16,166 nucleotides of DNA from Parabacteroides hominis (GCF_014287585.1 NZ_JACOOJ010000060.1:1-16166), one strand, 5' to 3'. Counted from the stretch's first letter, positions 7,971 through 15,868 are shown. Made by a program: numbers and translations. Notes: generated by a model from the sequence alone, not told the origin.

Positions 7971-8001
7971 TTTGCAGTTTAAAATAAAACCTCTATCTTT
8001 G
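7971..8001 (+). promoter_or_regulatory. Promoter of tRNA-His
   Basis: TTTG (7971-7974), a 19-bp spacer and TATCTTTG (7994-8001) make a complete Bacteroidetes promoter. Its core 7984-8005 matches 20 of 22 bases of the promoter at the right end of the window (16080-16101). Confidence 0.9.
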
Positions 8002-8041
8002 CACCGTCTTAAAAGAGATACCACTCGATAAGATAAACATG

Positions 8042-8115
8042 GTGAGAATAGCTCAGTTGGTTAGAGCATCGGATTGTGGTTCCGAGGGTCGTGGGTTCGA
8101 GTCCCATTTTTCACC
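8042..8115 (+). tRNA. tRNA-His (GTG)
   Basis: The cloverleaf is complete. The acceptor GTGAGAA (8042-8048) pairs with TTTTCAC (8108-8114), with one G-T pair. The anticodon stem TCGGA/TCCGA has the loop TTGTGGT with anticodon GTG at 8076-8078, and the T arm is GTGGG-TTCGAGT-CCCAT. The base before the acceptor is G (8041), which can serve as the G-1 that histidyl-tRNA synthetase needs, facing C73 (8115). The following bases are CAT, so the 3' CCA does not seem to be encoded and would be added enzymatically. Confidence 0.97.
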
Positions 8116-8118
8116 CAT

Positions 8119-8149
8119 AAGGCTGTCTGTGAAGGCAGCCTTTTTTTTG
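8119..8149 (+). terminator. Terminator of tRNA-His
   Basis: Stem AAGGCTG (8119-8125) / CAGCCTT (8136-8142) runs straight into eight T in all, the classic intrinsic terminator layout, two or three bases after the mature tRNA end. Confidence 0.9.
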
Positions 8150-8223
8150 TTTATCTTCCCTCAGGTTTCCGGTATGAGTCTCTTTTGAGTTTCGGTATGA
8201 TTCCTGGCCTGCCTTAAAACAAC

Positions 8224-8255
8224 AAAGGCTGTCAACCTTTCGATTGACAGCCTTT
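8224..8255 (-). terminator. Terminator of tRNA-Ser
   Basis: A 12-bp perfect stem AAAGGCTGTCAA (8224-8235) / TTGACAGCCTTT (8244-8255) lies just past the tRNA-Ser 3' end on the reverse strand. It is followed on that strand by TGTTGTTTT. The perfect stem may also stop forward transcripts. Confidence 0.85.
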
Positions 8256-8259
8256 GGAG

Positions 8260-8346
8260 CGGAAGCGGGGGGATTCGAACCCCCGGTACCCTTACGAGTA
8301 CGTCAGTTTAGCAAACTGGTGGTTTCAGCCACTCACCCACACTTCC
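8260..8346 (-). tRNA. tRNA-Ser (GCT)
   Basis: Read on the reverse strand, the acceptor GGAAGTG pairs with CGCTTCC (one T-G pair). The anticodon loop is TTGCTAA with anticodon GCT. There is a long variable arm (ACTCGTAAGGGT region) typical of class II tRNAs, and a GC-rich T arm (GGGGG-TTCGAAT-CCCCC). The discriminator is G73, as usual for serine. CCA is not encoded. The pair at the top of the anticodon stem looks like a C-A mismatch. Confidence 0.97.
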
Positions 8347-8381
8347 ATGAGTTTCGCGCTTCATTTCCTTGAATTGCGCTG

Positions 8382-8413
8382 CAAAGATATGCTTAAGTTT
8401 TTAAATATACAAA
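8382..8413 (-). promoter_or_regulatory. Promoter of tRNA-Ser
   Basis: On the reverse strand TTTG (8410-8413), a 20-bp spacer and TATCTTTG (8382-8389) form a full consensus promoter. The transcript would start about 30 bases before the mature tRNA 5' end. Confidence 0.9.
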
Positions 8414-8569
8414 GCATTTGGCGTATTATTTTTAAAGAAAAAATACTTCTCCTTGCACATGGTTGGCAATCAGAGGATTTCAGTTCTGCAAAAGTGAGCG
8501 TTTTTTTCCTCCCGGTTGTAGTGGCTGGAATAAGTTAGAAAAGAGGTAGGGCATTCGGGAAAAAGATAC

Positions 8570-8577
8570 TATTTTTG
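8570..8577 (+). promoter_or_regulatory. -7 box of the mltG promoter
   Basis: TATTTTTG fits TAnnTTTG and lies 36 bases before the mltG ATG. No convincing -33 TTTG is visible. The stretch 8414-8569 between this and the tRNA-Ser promoter is AT-rich and holds nothing else I can name. Confidence 0.6.
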
Positions 8578-8613
8578 TGGCCGGTTCTGATATACAGCAG
8601 ACTATAATATAAT

Positions 8614-9657
8614 ATGGAGAAAAAGAAGATGCGGAAGCGTACTCTCATAACCGGAATCCTCTCGTTTATCGTCCTCCTGTTGGCAGGTGCGGGATTCTGG
8701 GCATACCGTTTGATACTTGCACCTGATTTCGAGCCGCGCAAGACCGTATATGTTTATATTGACGAGAAGAAAGATTTTGGTGATCTTTGCCGCCAGTTGG
8801 TCGACTCTGCCGGTTGCCGGCGTATCGGGAGTTTCAGGCAGCTTGCCGGAATGCTGAAATATCCCGCCAACATGCGTACCGGACGTTATGCCGTGGAGCC
8901 GGGTATGAATAACCTGGCGTTGCTCAACAACCTGCGTCGGGGACATCAGGAGGCCACTCGGATCACCTTTAATAATATACGTTTCAAGCAGGACCTGGCC
9001 GAAAGGCTTGCCGGGCAATTGATGATCGGGGAGGACGATCTGCTCCCTCTGCTTGCTGATTCCGCCTACTGCGCATCGCTGGGCTTTACGACCGAGACGA
9101 TCCTTGCGCTGTTTATTCCCAATACCTATGAGGTGTACTGGAATATTTCCGCCGAGAAGCTGATGCAGCGTATGCAGCGCGAATATAAGGCTTTCTGGAA
9201 TGACACCCGCCTGGCAAAAGCAAAAGAAATCGGGATGACGCCCGTCGAAGTCTCCATTCTCGCCTCCATCGTCGAAGAAGAGACGGCTGCCGCAGACGAA
9301 TATCCTATCGTGGCCGGTCTGTATCTCAACCGCCTGCAACGCGGCATTCCCCTTCAGGCGGATCCGACCGTGAAGTTTGCCGTGGGCGATTTCTCCCTCC
9401 AGCGCATCCTGTTCGAACATCTGGAGATCGATTCTCCCTACAATACCTACAAACATGCCGGACTTCCTCCCGGGCCGCTCCGTATTCCGACTATCAGGGG
9501 GCTGGATGCCGTCTTGGACCACATGAAGCATAACTACCTTTATATGTGTGCGAAGGAAGATTTTTCCGGACGGCACAACTTTGCCGCAACTCTTGCCGAG
9601 CATAATCGCAATGCCAATCGTTACCGGGCGGAACTGAACAGACGGAAGATCCGGTAA
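8614..9657 (+). CDS. mltG: Endolytic murein transglycosylase MltG (YceG family)
   Basis: MltG cuts glycan strands of nascent peptidoglycan at the inner membrane and is thought to set strand length. The 347-residue protein has one N-terminal membrane helix (about 10-33) after a basic start. A LysM-like region follows (about 43-115). The YceG catalytic domain shows ILASIVEEET (215-224, holding the catalytic Glu), LNRLQRGIPLQADPT (238-252), YNTYKHAGLPPGP (276-288) and a C-terminal HNFAATLAEHN (321-331). Length is typical. It is transcribed from its own promoter and appears to be a single gene, followed by the tandem repeat array. Confidence 0.95.
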   Translation: MEKKKMRKRTLITGILSFIVLLLAGAGFWAYRLILAPDFEPRKTVYVYIDEKKDFGDLCRQLVDSAGCRRIGSFRQLAGMLKYPANMRTGRYAVEPGMNNLALLNNLRRGHQEATRITFNNIRFKQDLAERLAGQLMIGEDDLLPLLADSAYCASLGFTTETILALFIPNTYEVYWNISAEKLMQRMQREYKAFWNDTRLAKAKEIGMTPVEVSILASIVEEETAAADEYPIVAGLYLNRLQRGIPLQADPTVKFAVGDFSLQRILFEHLEIDSPYNTYKHAGLPPGPLRIPTIRGLDAVLDHMKHNYLYMCAKEDFSGRHNFAATLAEHNRNANRYRAELNRRKIR

Positions 9658-9665
9658 GCAATGCG

Positions 9666-9758
9666 GAAACAGTTTCACCTTATGAAACTTTGGTTCCATA
9701 CTTGTGAAACTTTAGTTCCATACTTGTGAAACTTTAGTTCCATGCCTATGAAACTAAA
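9666..9758. repeat. 22-bp tandem repeat array (about 3.6 units) upstream of the ior operon
   Basis: Three full 22-bp units at 9679-9700, 9701-9722 and 9723-9744, and a partial fourth at 9745-9758, carry the core TGAAACTTTAGTTCCA with few changes. The core is an imperfect dyad (TGAAACT / AGTTCCA). A perfect GAAAC-A-GTTTC precedes the array at 9666-9676. It starts 9 bases after the mltG stop and ends 18 bases before the -33 element of the ior promoter. It might be an operator array, part of the mltG 3' end, or a simple intergenic repeat. Confidence 0.85.
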
Positions 9759-9776
9759 ATCCGATGCAGGTTGGTT

Positions 9777-9807
9777 GTTGCGGGTATAGGTAAAAGTCTT
9801 ATCTTTG
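9777..9807 (+). promoter_or_regulatory. Promoter of the ior operon
   Basis: GTTG (9777-9780), a 19-bp spacer and TATCTTTG (9800-9807) match the Bacteroidetes consensus. The box covers an in-frame ATG at 9805, which therefore cannot be the translation start of iorA. Confidence 0.85.
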
Positions 9808-9852
9808 TGGAGAGATAACACAAAAAATCAGTTAAAACAAAATAAACATTAC

Positions 9853-11451
9853 ATGGAAAAACATCTATTTTTAGGGGATGAAGCCGTGGCACAAGCTGCT
9901 ATCGATGCAGGTATGTCCGGTGTTTATGCCTATCCGGGAACCCCTTCGACCGAGATAACCGAATTCATACAGGGTTCGGCAGTCGCAAAGGAAAGGGGCA
10001 TTCACTGCCGTTGGAGCACGAATGAAAAAACTGCAATGGAAGCAGCGTTGGGTATGAGCTACGCAGGCAAGCGGGCTCTTTGCTGCATGAAGCATGTGGG
10101 GCTGAACGTTGCCGCCGACTGTTTCATGAATGCTGCCATGAGCGGCATCAATGGCGGTATGATCATCATTACTGCCGATGATCCTTCGATGCACTCTTCC
10201 CAGAATGAACAAGACAACCGTATGTATGGCAACTTTGCCATGATCCCGATGCTTGAGCCGTCCAGCCAGCAGGAGGCATACGACATGGTATATGACGGGT
10301 TCGGATTATCCGAAAAACTGGGTTATCCCGTCCTGGTACGCATCACCACCCGTATGGCTCACTCCCGTGCTGGTGTGGTCAGACGCGAACAGAAGGTGGA
10401 AAACGAAATGCATACGCCCGAAGACGGACGTCAGCGTTTCATCCTTCTTCCGGCGCTTGCCCGCAAACGCTTCAAGACGTTGATCGCGGCGCAGGACACA
10501 TTTACCGCTTCTTCCGAAGCCTCACCTTATAATACCTATTTCGACGGACCGAACAAGGATCTCGGCATCATCACGACCGGTATTGCGTTCAACTATCTTT
10601 CGGAGAACTATCCCGACGGTTTCGAACATCCGGTATTGAAGATCAGCCAGTACCCGCTGCCCCGCAAGATGATCGAAAAGATCGTCAGCGAATGCAAGGA
10701 AATTCTCGTTCTCGAAGAGGGCTATCCGGTGGTCGAGGAGCAACTGAAAGGTTTCCTCAGTATCGGTATCCGGGTGCACGGCCGTCTTGACGGAACGTTG
10801 CAACGTGATGGCGAGCTGACTCCCGATGCTGTCGGAAAGGCACTGGGCAAGCAGATTGCGAGCTACTATGCCACTCCGGAAGTTGTCGAACAACGTCCGC
10901 CTGCATTGTGCCAGGGTTGCGGACACCGCGATATGTACGAAGCGCTGAATGAAGTGCTGGCCGGGTACGAAGGCGCCAAAGTGTTCGGAGATATCGGTTG
11001 CTATACGTTGGGCGCTTTGCCTCCTTTCCGGGCGATCGACACTTGTATCGACATGGGGGCCTCTATCACGATGGCCAAAGGTGCTTCCGATGCGGGTGTT
11101 TACCCGGCTGTGTCGGTCATCGGCGACTCGACATTCACGCATTCCGGCATGACCGGCTTGCTCGATTGCGTCAATGAAAACACGAATATCACGATCGTTA
11201 TTTCAGATAACGAGACAACGGCCATGACCGGCGGACAGGATTCTGCGGGAACAGGCCGCCTCGAATCGATCTGTGCCGGTATCGGTGTCGATCCGGCCCA
11301 TATCCGCGTCATGGTTCCTCTGAAGAAGAACTACGACGAGATGAAAGCGATCATCCGCGAAGAGATCGAATATAAAGGCGTATCCGTCCTGATCCCCAGA
11401 CGCGAATGTATCCAGACATTAACAAGAAAGAAAAAAGCAAGCAAGAAATGA
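9853..11451 (+). CDS. iorA: Indolepyruvate:ferredoxin oxidoreductase alpha subunit, short form without ferredoxin domain
   Basis: IorA with IorB oxidatively decarboxylates arylpyruvates (indole-, phenyl- and hydroxyphenylpyruvate) to arylacetyl-CoA with reduction of ferredoxin. In anaerobic gut Bacteroidales it may also run backwards to make aromatic amino acids from arylacetates. I place the start at 9853 (MEKHLFLGDEAV), because the upstream ATG at 9805 is inside the promoter; this gives 532 residues. PGTPSTE (28-34) opens the pyrimidine-binding domain. C353 and C356 lie in LCQGCGH, and the TPP/Mg motif is GDST (424-427) through DNETTAMTGGQ (452-462). The protein ends at VSVLIPRRECIQ plus a lysine-rich tail. 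The two CxxCxxCxxxCP clusters that close longer family members are absent. It overlaps iorB by 4 nt. Confidence 0.93.
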   Translation: MEKHLFLGDEAVAQAAIDAGMSGVYAYPGTPSTEITEFIQGSAVAKERGIHCRWSTNEKTAMEAALGMSYAGKRALCCMKHVGLNVAADCFMNAAMSGINGGMIIITADDPSMHSSQNEQDNRMYGNFAMIPMLEPSSQQEAYDMVYDGFGLSEKLGYPVLVRITTRMAHSRAGVVRREQKVENEMHTPEDGRQRFILLPALARKRFKTLIAAQDTFTASSEASPYNTYFDGPNKDLGIITTGIAFNYLSENYPDGFEHPVLKISQYPLPRKMIEKIVSECKEILVLEEGYPVVEEQLKGFLSIGIRVHGRLDGTLQRDGELTPDAVGKALGKQIASYYATPEVVEQRPPALCQGCGHRDMYEALNEVLAGYEGAKVFGDIGCYTLGALPPFRAIDTCIDMGASITMAKGASDAGVYPAVSVIGDSTFTHSGMTGLLDCVNENTNITIVISDNETTAMTGGQDSAGTGRLESICAGIGVDPAHIRVMVPLKKNYDEMKAIIREEIEYKGVSVLIPRRECIQTLTRKKKASKK

Positions 11452-12032
11452 AAGCAGACATCATATTATCCGGTGTGGGAGGACAGGGAATCCTCTCCAT
11501 CGCTGCCGTTATCGGAGAAGCCGCATTAAAAGAAGGTTTGTACATGAAGCAAGCCGAAGTTCACGGAATGAGCCAGCGTGGGGGTGACGTGCAGTCAAAC
11601 CTCCGCCTGTCCGACCAACCGATTGCGTCCGACCTGATCCCGCTGGGGCAGGCTGACCTTATCATCTCGCTCGAACCGATGGAAGCGCTCCGCTACCTGC
11701 CGTATCTGAAGAAGGACGGGTGGCTGGTGACCAATTCGCAGCCGTTCATCAATATCCCCAACTACCCGGAGGTGGAAAAAGTGAACGAAGAACTGGGGAA
11801 ACTGCCGCACAAGGTCGTGCTGGATGTGGAAGCTATCGCCAAAGAGGCGGGTTCCGTACGTGCGGCCAACATCGTGATGTTGGGAGCTGCCGCCCCCTTC
11901 ATAGGTATCGAATATGATAAGATCGCCGATGGTATCCGCCGCATCTTCGGACGCAAAGGCGAAGAAATCGTGGAAATGAATCTCAAGGCTTTGAAAGCCG
12001 GCTACGATCTGGCGCAAAGCATGCAAAAATAA
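11448..12032 (+). CDS. iorB: Indolepyruvate:ferredoxin oxidoreductase beta subunit
   Basis: This is the gamma-domain partner of IorA in the 2-oxoacid:acceptor oxidoreductase family and binds the CoA side of the reaction. The start chosen is the ATG at 11448, which overlaps the iorA stop (ATGA) and begins MKADIILSGVGGQG. A longer in-frame ATG at 11406 lies within iorA and would add 14 lysine-rich residues unlike the family. In the 194-residue form, GVGGQG (9-14) and EVHGMSQRGGDVQS (37-50) are the family signatures. Length is normal. Translation is probably coupled to iorA, which fits a 1:1 complex in the cytosol. Confidence 0.95.
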   Translation: MKADIILSGVGGQGILSIAAVIGEAALKEGLYMKQAEVHGMSQRGGDVQSNLRLSDQPIASDLIPLGQADLIISLEPMEALRYLPYLKKDGWLVTNSQPFINIPNYPEVEKVNEELGKLPHKVVLDVEAIAKEAGSVRAANIVMLGAAAPFIGIEYDKIADGIRRIFGRKGEEIVEMNLKALKAGYDLAQSMQK

Positions 12033-12038
12033 TATAAA

Positions 12039-12548
12039 ATGAAAAAGTATGTATTCCTTGCCTTTTTTGCTCTTCTTGCCCTTGTTGTGAAGGCGCAGGA
12101 TGAGAGTGGCGACCTTGTAAAAGTAGGGCAACAGATGCCGGCTTTTACGATTGTCAACGACAATGGTACGCAGATGCCTTCTTCTTCCTTGAAGGGGAAA
12201 GTGATCTTGGTGAATTTTTTTGCTACCTGGTGTCCTCCCTGCCAGAAGGAACTTGCCGAGGTGCAAAAGACACTTTGGCCGAAGTTCAAGGACAACAAGG
12301 ATTTCGCCCTGTTGGTGATCGGACGCGAGCATACGGACGCCGAATTGCAGAAGTATAACGAAAAGAAAGGTTTTACCTTTCCCCTCTATCCGGATAAGAA
12401 CCGGGCTGTCTATGGCGCTTTTGCCAAGAACCTGATCCCGCGCAGCTATCTGGTTGACAAGACTGGCAAAGTGGTATATGCCACTAAAGGCTATAGCGAC
12501 GAGGAATTTGCCGAACTGATGGAAAAGATTGAAGCAGCTTTAAAATAA
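12039..12548 (+). CDS. Periplasmic TlpA-like thioredoxin-fold protein
   Basis: The 169-residue protein has a signal peptide (KK start, hydrophobic 5-17, probable cleavage after VKAQ). The thioredoxin-like/AhpC-TSA fold carries the active site WCPPC (64-68) in VNFFATWCPPCQ, and a probable cis-proline at P134 (NLIPRSYLVD). Such proteins reduce disulfides or act in cytochrome maturation or redox homeostasis outside the cytoplasm. The start is 6 bases after iorB and the next gene follows after 5 bases, so it sits inside the ior operon. This is odd, because its neighbours work in the cytosol. The partner protein is unknown. Confidence 0.92.
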   Translation: MKKYVFLAFFALLALVVKAQDESGDLVKVGQQMPAFTIVNDNGTQMPSSSLKGKVILVNFFATWCPPCQKELAEVQKTLWPKFKDNKDFALLVIGREHTDAELQKYNEKKGFTFPLYPDKNRAVYGAFAKNLIPRSYLVDKTGKVVYATKGYSDEEFAELMEKIEAALK

Positions 12549-12553
12549 GGAAT

Positions 12554-13342
12554 ATGGAATATAAGAATGTACATATCATTTATTTTTCCCCGACGCATAC
12601 TTCAGCCAAGACTGCCTATGCGATTGCGGAAGGACTGAATGGCGATGTCCTGCTGGAGTCGGACATTACTTACGACGCACCGGCGGAAGGACTTGAGATC
12701 CATGACGATGAACTGACCATCGTGGCCGCCCCCGTCTATGGCGGGCGTGTAGCCGAGACGGCGATGGAGCGCCTCCGTGCTTTCCATGCCCACCAGGCTC
12801 CGGTCGTTCCGGTTGTGGTCTATGGTAACCGTGATTACGAGGATGCGCTGAAGGAATTGTCCGATACGTTAGTCGATGCCGGCTTTGTCCCTGTTTCGGC
12901 AGGCGCTTTCATCGGGGAGCACTCTTTCAGCCGTAAGGATATGCCGATCGCCGCCGGGCGTCCCGACGATGCCGACCATGAAGCTGCCGTCAGCTTCGGA
13001 CGTGCCATCAAGGAGAAGCTCGAAAAGGTGGACGGACTTTCCTGTCTGAAGCCGTTGGAGATGAAAGGAAATTTCCCTTACAAGGTGAAAGGGCCTTCCA
13101 TGCCGCAGGCTCCTGTGACGGATGAGGACTTGTGTACGCAATGCGAATATTGCATCGACGTGTGCCCCGTATCGGCTATTTCGATTGTCGACGATCGCAT
13201 GTTCAGTGATCCGGCGACTTGTATCAAGTGCTGTGCTTGCGTGAAGGAATGTCCCGAAGGCGCCCGTACGTTCGATACTCCTTATACGGCGATGCTGCAT
13301 AAGAACTTTAGTGCCCGCCGCGAACCGGAGTTGTTTATTTGA
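12554..13342 (+). CDS. EFR1-type flavodoxin-ferredoxin fusion protein
   Basis: The 262-residue cytosolic protein joins a flavodoxin-like N-terminal domain to two [4Fe-4S] ferredoxin motifs. The N-terminal half starts with the FMN phosphate loop (IIYFSPTHTSAKT, 8-20), then APVYGGRV (59-66) and VVVYGNRDYED (87-97). The clusters are C194, C197, C200, C204-P and C223, C226, C229, C233-P, with an extra C227. This architecture is known as EFR1-family ferredoxin in anaerobes; it shuttles electrons between ferredoxin-linked enzymes and flavin. As the last gene of the operon with a ferredoxin-less IorA, it is a natural electron acceptor or donor for IorAB. That pairing is inference. Confidence 0.9.
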   Translation: MEYKNVHIIYFSPTHTSAKTAYAIAEGLNGDVLLESDITYDAPAEGLEIHDDELTIVAAPVYGGRVAETAMERLRAFHAHQAPVVPVVVYGNRDYEDALKELSDTLVDAGFVPVSAGAFIGEHSFSRKDMPIAAGRPDDADHEAAVSFGRAIKEKLEKVDGLSCLKPLEMKGNFPYKVKGPSMPQAPVTDEDLCTQCEYCIDVCPVSAISIVDDRMFSDPATCIKCCACVKECPEGARTFDTPYTAMLHKNFSARREPELFI

Positions 13343-13363
13343 TTTTCTAAAATATCTGCTTAT

Positions 13364-13410
13364 AGCCGATTCCCCGGAGATTCAGAATCTGGACCGTGGG
13401 ATCGGCTTTT
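13364..13410 (+). terminator. Terminator after the ior operon
   Basis: Stem AGCCGAT (13364-13370) / ATCGGCT (13401-13407) is extended by TCCC/GGG and followed by TTT. An inner hairpin AGATT-CAG-AATCT (13378-13390) forms the tip. It separates the ior operon from the GH78 gene. No clear TAnnTTTG promoter for the GH78 gene is visible after it. Confidence 0.7.
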
Positions 13411-13444
13411 GCCTCTATCCTTATTTGTTTAATATCTAATACCA

Positions 13445-15868
13445 ATGTATCGAATGAAGACACGTGTACTGATTTTTCTTTCTCTGCTTTGCAGTCTGTC
13501 GCTTGGCGCCCAGATCCGTTTGGAAGGTTACCGGCAGGCCGACATCAATCCCGAACTCCTTGCCGGACGCTGGAAAGCGCATTGGATTTCCGTGCCAGGA
13601 GAGCCTGCCAATGTGTATGGCGTCTACCACATGCGTAAGACGTTCGAACTGGGCGAAGTCCCATCCCGCTTTATCGTCCATGTGACGGCAGACAACCGTT
13701 ACAAGCTCTACCTGAACGGTCGTTTCGTCTCGCTTGGGCCGGCGCGCGGGGATATCTATAACTGGAATTTTGAAACGGTCGATCTGGCTCCTTACCTGAA
13801 AAAGGGGAAAAATGTGCTGGCGGCTGTGGTCTGGAATTACGCCGAACAGAAGCCGGTTGCACAGATCAGTTTTAACCAGACCGGATTTCTCCTGCAAGGG
13901 AATACGGATGTCGAGGCTGTGGTCAATACGGATGCTTCCTGGCTGTGCATGAAGAACGAAGCCTACGCTCCCTGGCATAAGCCTGTCCTGGGTTATTATG
14001 TGGCGGGGCCTGGTGAACTTCTCTCTGCATCGAAATATCCCTGGGGATGGGAACAGCCTGCTTACGACGACAGCAAGTGGCTGCCTGCCCGTGCAGGTAT
14101 CGAGGGAGGAGCGAAGGGGGCGCGTGATTATCCCGGACGCCTGCTTGTGCCTTGTCCGATTCCTCCGATGGACTTGCAACCCGAACGTTTTGAGGCTGTG
14201 CGTATCTCAGAAGGTGTGAAGGCGCCTGCCGGATTCCTGAAAACTAAAACTTCATTGACGGTTCCTGCGAATAGCAAGGTGCATCTCCTGCTTGACAATG
14301 GCAAGCTGACAACGGGCTATCTCTCCCTTTTGTTCAGCCGCGGCAAGGATACTGAAATTGCGATTGCCTATGCCGAAGCTCTTTATGAAGGCAAGGAGCA
14401 GGGTACGACTAAATCTTATTCGCTCCCGGCAAAGGGAAACCGTGATGAGGTGAAGGGTAAAAGATTCATAGGATATGAAGACAAAGTAATTGCTGACGGG
14501 GGCGAGGGGCGCGATTTTACCACTCTTTGGTGGCGTACGTGGCGGTATGTGGATCTGACGATCTCGACCGCTGACGAACCGCTTGTGCTGGAAGATGTCT
14601 ATGGTACGTTCTCCGCTTATCCTTTCCGAAGCGAGATTGCTTTTTCAGCACCCGGACACGACGAGTTGAACAAGATGCTTGAGATAGGCTGGCATACGGC
14701 ACGCCTCTGTGCGAACGAGACTTATATGGATTGTCCTTATTACGAGCAGTTGCAGTATTTCGGTGATACCCGTATCCAGGCGATGATTACCTTATATAAT
14801 ACGCATGATGCTTATATGGTGAAGAATGCAATCGAGCAGGGACGGCAGTCGGTCGTGGCAGACGGAATTACGATGAGCCGCTATCCGTCGAGCCTGCACC
14901 AGTTCATTTCTTCCTTCTCGCTTTGGTGGATTTGTATGGGGCATGACTACTGGATGTACCGTGGGGATGAGGCTTATATGAAGACTTTGCTGCCTGCTTA
15001 TCGTGGGGTGCTTTCTTGGTACGAGCAGTGGTTGAAGCCGGATCATAGCCTGGGGTATGTGCCGCATTGGTTCTTTGCCGACTGGGCTGCCGGTTTTCAG
15101 TCGGGCGAACCTGTGCGTGAAAAGGAGGGCAATTCTGCTTTTCAGGACTTGATGTATATCCTGACGCTCGAATCGGCTGCCGGCATGGAACGGGCTTTCG
15201 GCATCCCGTCGATGGCGGATCATTATACGCAGATCGCTTCTGCAATCCGGGGAACGATCCGGGCGAAATACTGGGATGCTGCCCGCGGATTGTTTGCCGA
15301 TACTTACGATCACCGCAGTTTCTCGCAACATGTCAATTCGTTGGCTATACTGGCAGGTATCGTGACGGGCGAGGAGGCCATGGGGGTGATGGAGCGTACG
15401 TTGAACGATCCGTCGCTGATACAGGCGACAATCTATTTCCGTTACTATGTGCATCAGGCGTTGAAGGCTGCCGGTATGGGCGACCGCCTGCTCGACAATC
15501 TGCAGATTTGGCGGGACCAGATGGCACTGGGGCTGACGACTTGGGCGGAAATGCCCGAACCGACCCGTTCCGATTGTCATGCCTGGGGAGCCAGCCCTAA
15601 CATCGAGTTTTTCCGTATCTTATTAGGTATAGACAGCAATGCACCGGGCTTCAAGTCTGTCCGCATCGCTCCGTCACTGGGTGGCCTGAAAGAGATATCA
15701 GGTACGATGCCGCACCCGGCAGGTAGCGTGACTGCTTCCTATAAACTCGATAAGAAGGGCAAACTGACGGCACGTCTTGTATTGCCGGCTGGTACGGACG
15801 GTGTATTCGTTTGGAAAGGAAAAGAATACCAACTCAAATCCGGTGAACAGGTCTTGACGGTAGAATAG
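13445..15868 (+). CDS. Secreted GH78-family (alpha-L-rhamnosidase-like) glycoside hydrolase
   Basis: The product is 807 residues (804 if the ATG at 13454 is used, which gives a cleaner signal peptide MKTRVLIFLSLLC...LGAQ). After the signal come beta-sandwich domains: an N-terminal one with KAHWISV and TADNRYKLYLNGRF (about 43-165) and a second to about 395. The (alpha/alpha)6 catalytic barrel spans about 400-735 and a C-terminal beta domain follows. MDCPYYEQLQYFGDTRIQ (428-445) matches the region with the catalytic acid (E434; D441 nearby). LTTWAEMPEPTRSDCHAWG (697-715) holds the likely second catalytic Glu, E702. Canonical GH78 enzymes read DCPQR-E-ER-LGW here, so this belongs to a divergent subgroup. 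No SusC/SusD, regulator or other sugar gene is adjacent, and the true substrate is not certain. Confidence 0.85.
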   Translation: MYRMKTRVLIFLSLLCSLSLGAQIRLEGYRQADINPELLAGRWKAHWISVPGEPANVYGVYHMRKTFELGEVPSRFIVHVTADNRYKLYLNGRFVSLGPARGDIYNWNFETVDLAPYLKKGKNVLAAVVWNYAEQKPVAQISFNQTGFLLQGNTDVEAVVNTDASWLCMKNEAYAPWHKPVLGYYVAGPGELLSASKYPWGWEQPAYDDSKWLPARAGIEGGAKGARDYPGRLLVPCPIPPMDLQPERFEAVRISEGVKAPAGFLKTKTSLTVPANSKVHLLLDNGKLTTGYLSLLFSRGKDTEIAIAYAEALYEGKEQGTTKSYSLPAKGNRDEVKGKRFIGYEDKVIADGGEGRDFTTLWWRTWRYVDLTISTADEPLVLEDVYGTFSAYPFRSEIAFSAPGHDELNKMLEIGWHTARLCANETYMDCPYYEQLQYFGDTRIQAMITLYNTHDAYMVKNAIEQGRQSVVADGITMSRYPSSLHQFISSFSLWWICMGHDYWMYRGDEAYMKTLLPAYRGVLSWYEQWLKPDHSLGYVPHWFFADWAAGFQSGEPVREKEGNSAFQDLMYILTLESAAGMERAFGIPSMADHYTQIASAIRGTIRAKYWDAARGLFADTYDHRSFSQHVNSLAILAGIVTGEEAMGVMERTLNDPSLIQATIYFRYYVHQALKAAGMGDRLLDNLQIWRDQMALGLTTWAEMPEPTRSDCHAWGASPNIEFFRILLGIDSNAPGFKSVRIAPSLGGLKEISGTMPHPAGSVTASYKLDKKGKLTARLVLPAGTDGVFVWKGKEYQLKSGEQVLTVE

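Noticed and set aside
8254..8538. 94-residue ORF on the + strand beginning with an ERKRGDSNPR-type sequence
   Set aside because: It runs antisense through tRNA-Ser and its promoter. This is a familiar false ORF type over tRNA genes.
8602..9699. 365-residue reverse ORF opposite mltG
   Set aside because: It is a shadow of mltG, which has full family motifs. The reverse frame shows no recognisable domain.
9679..9758. CRISPR-like array
   Set aside because: The 22-bp units follow each other directly with no spacers between them, so it is a tandem repeat.
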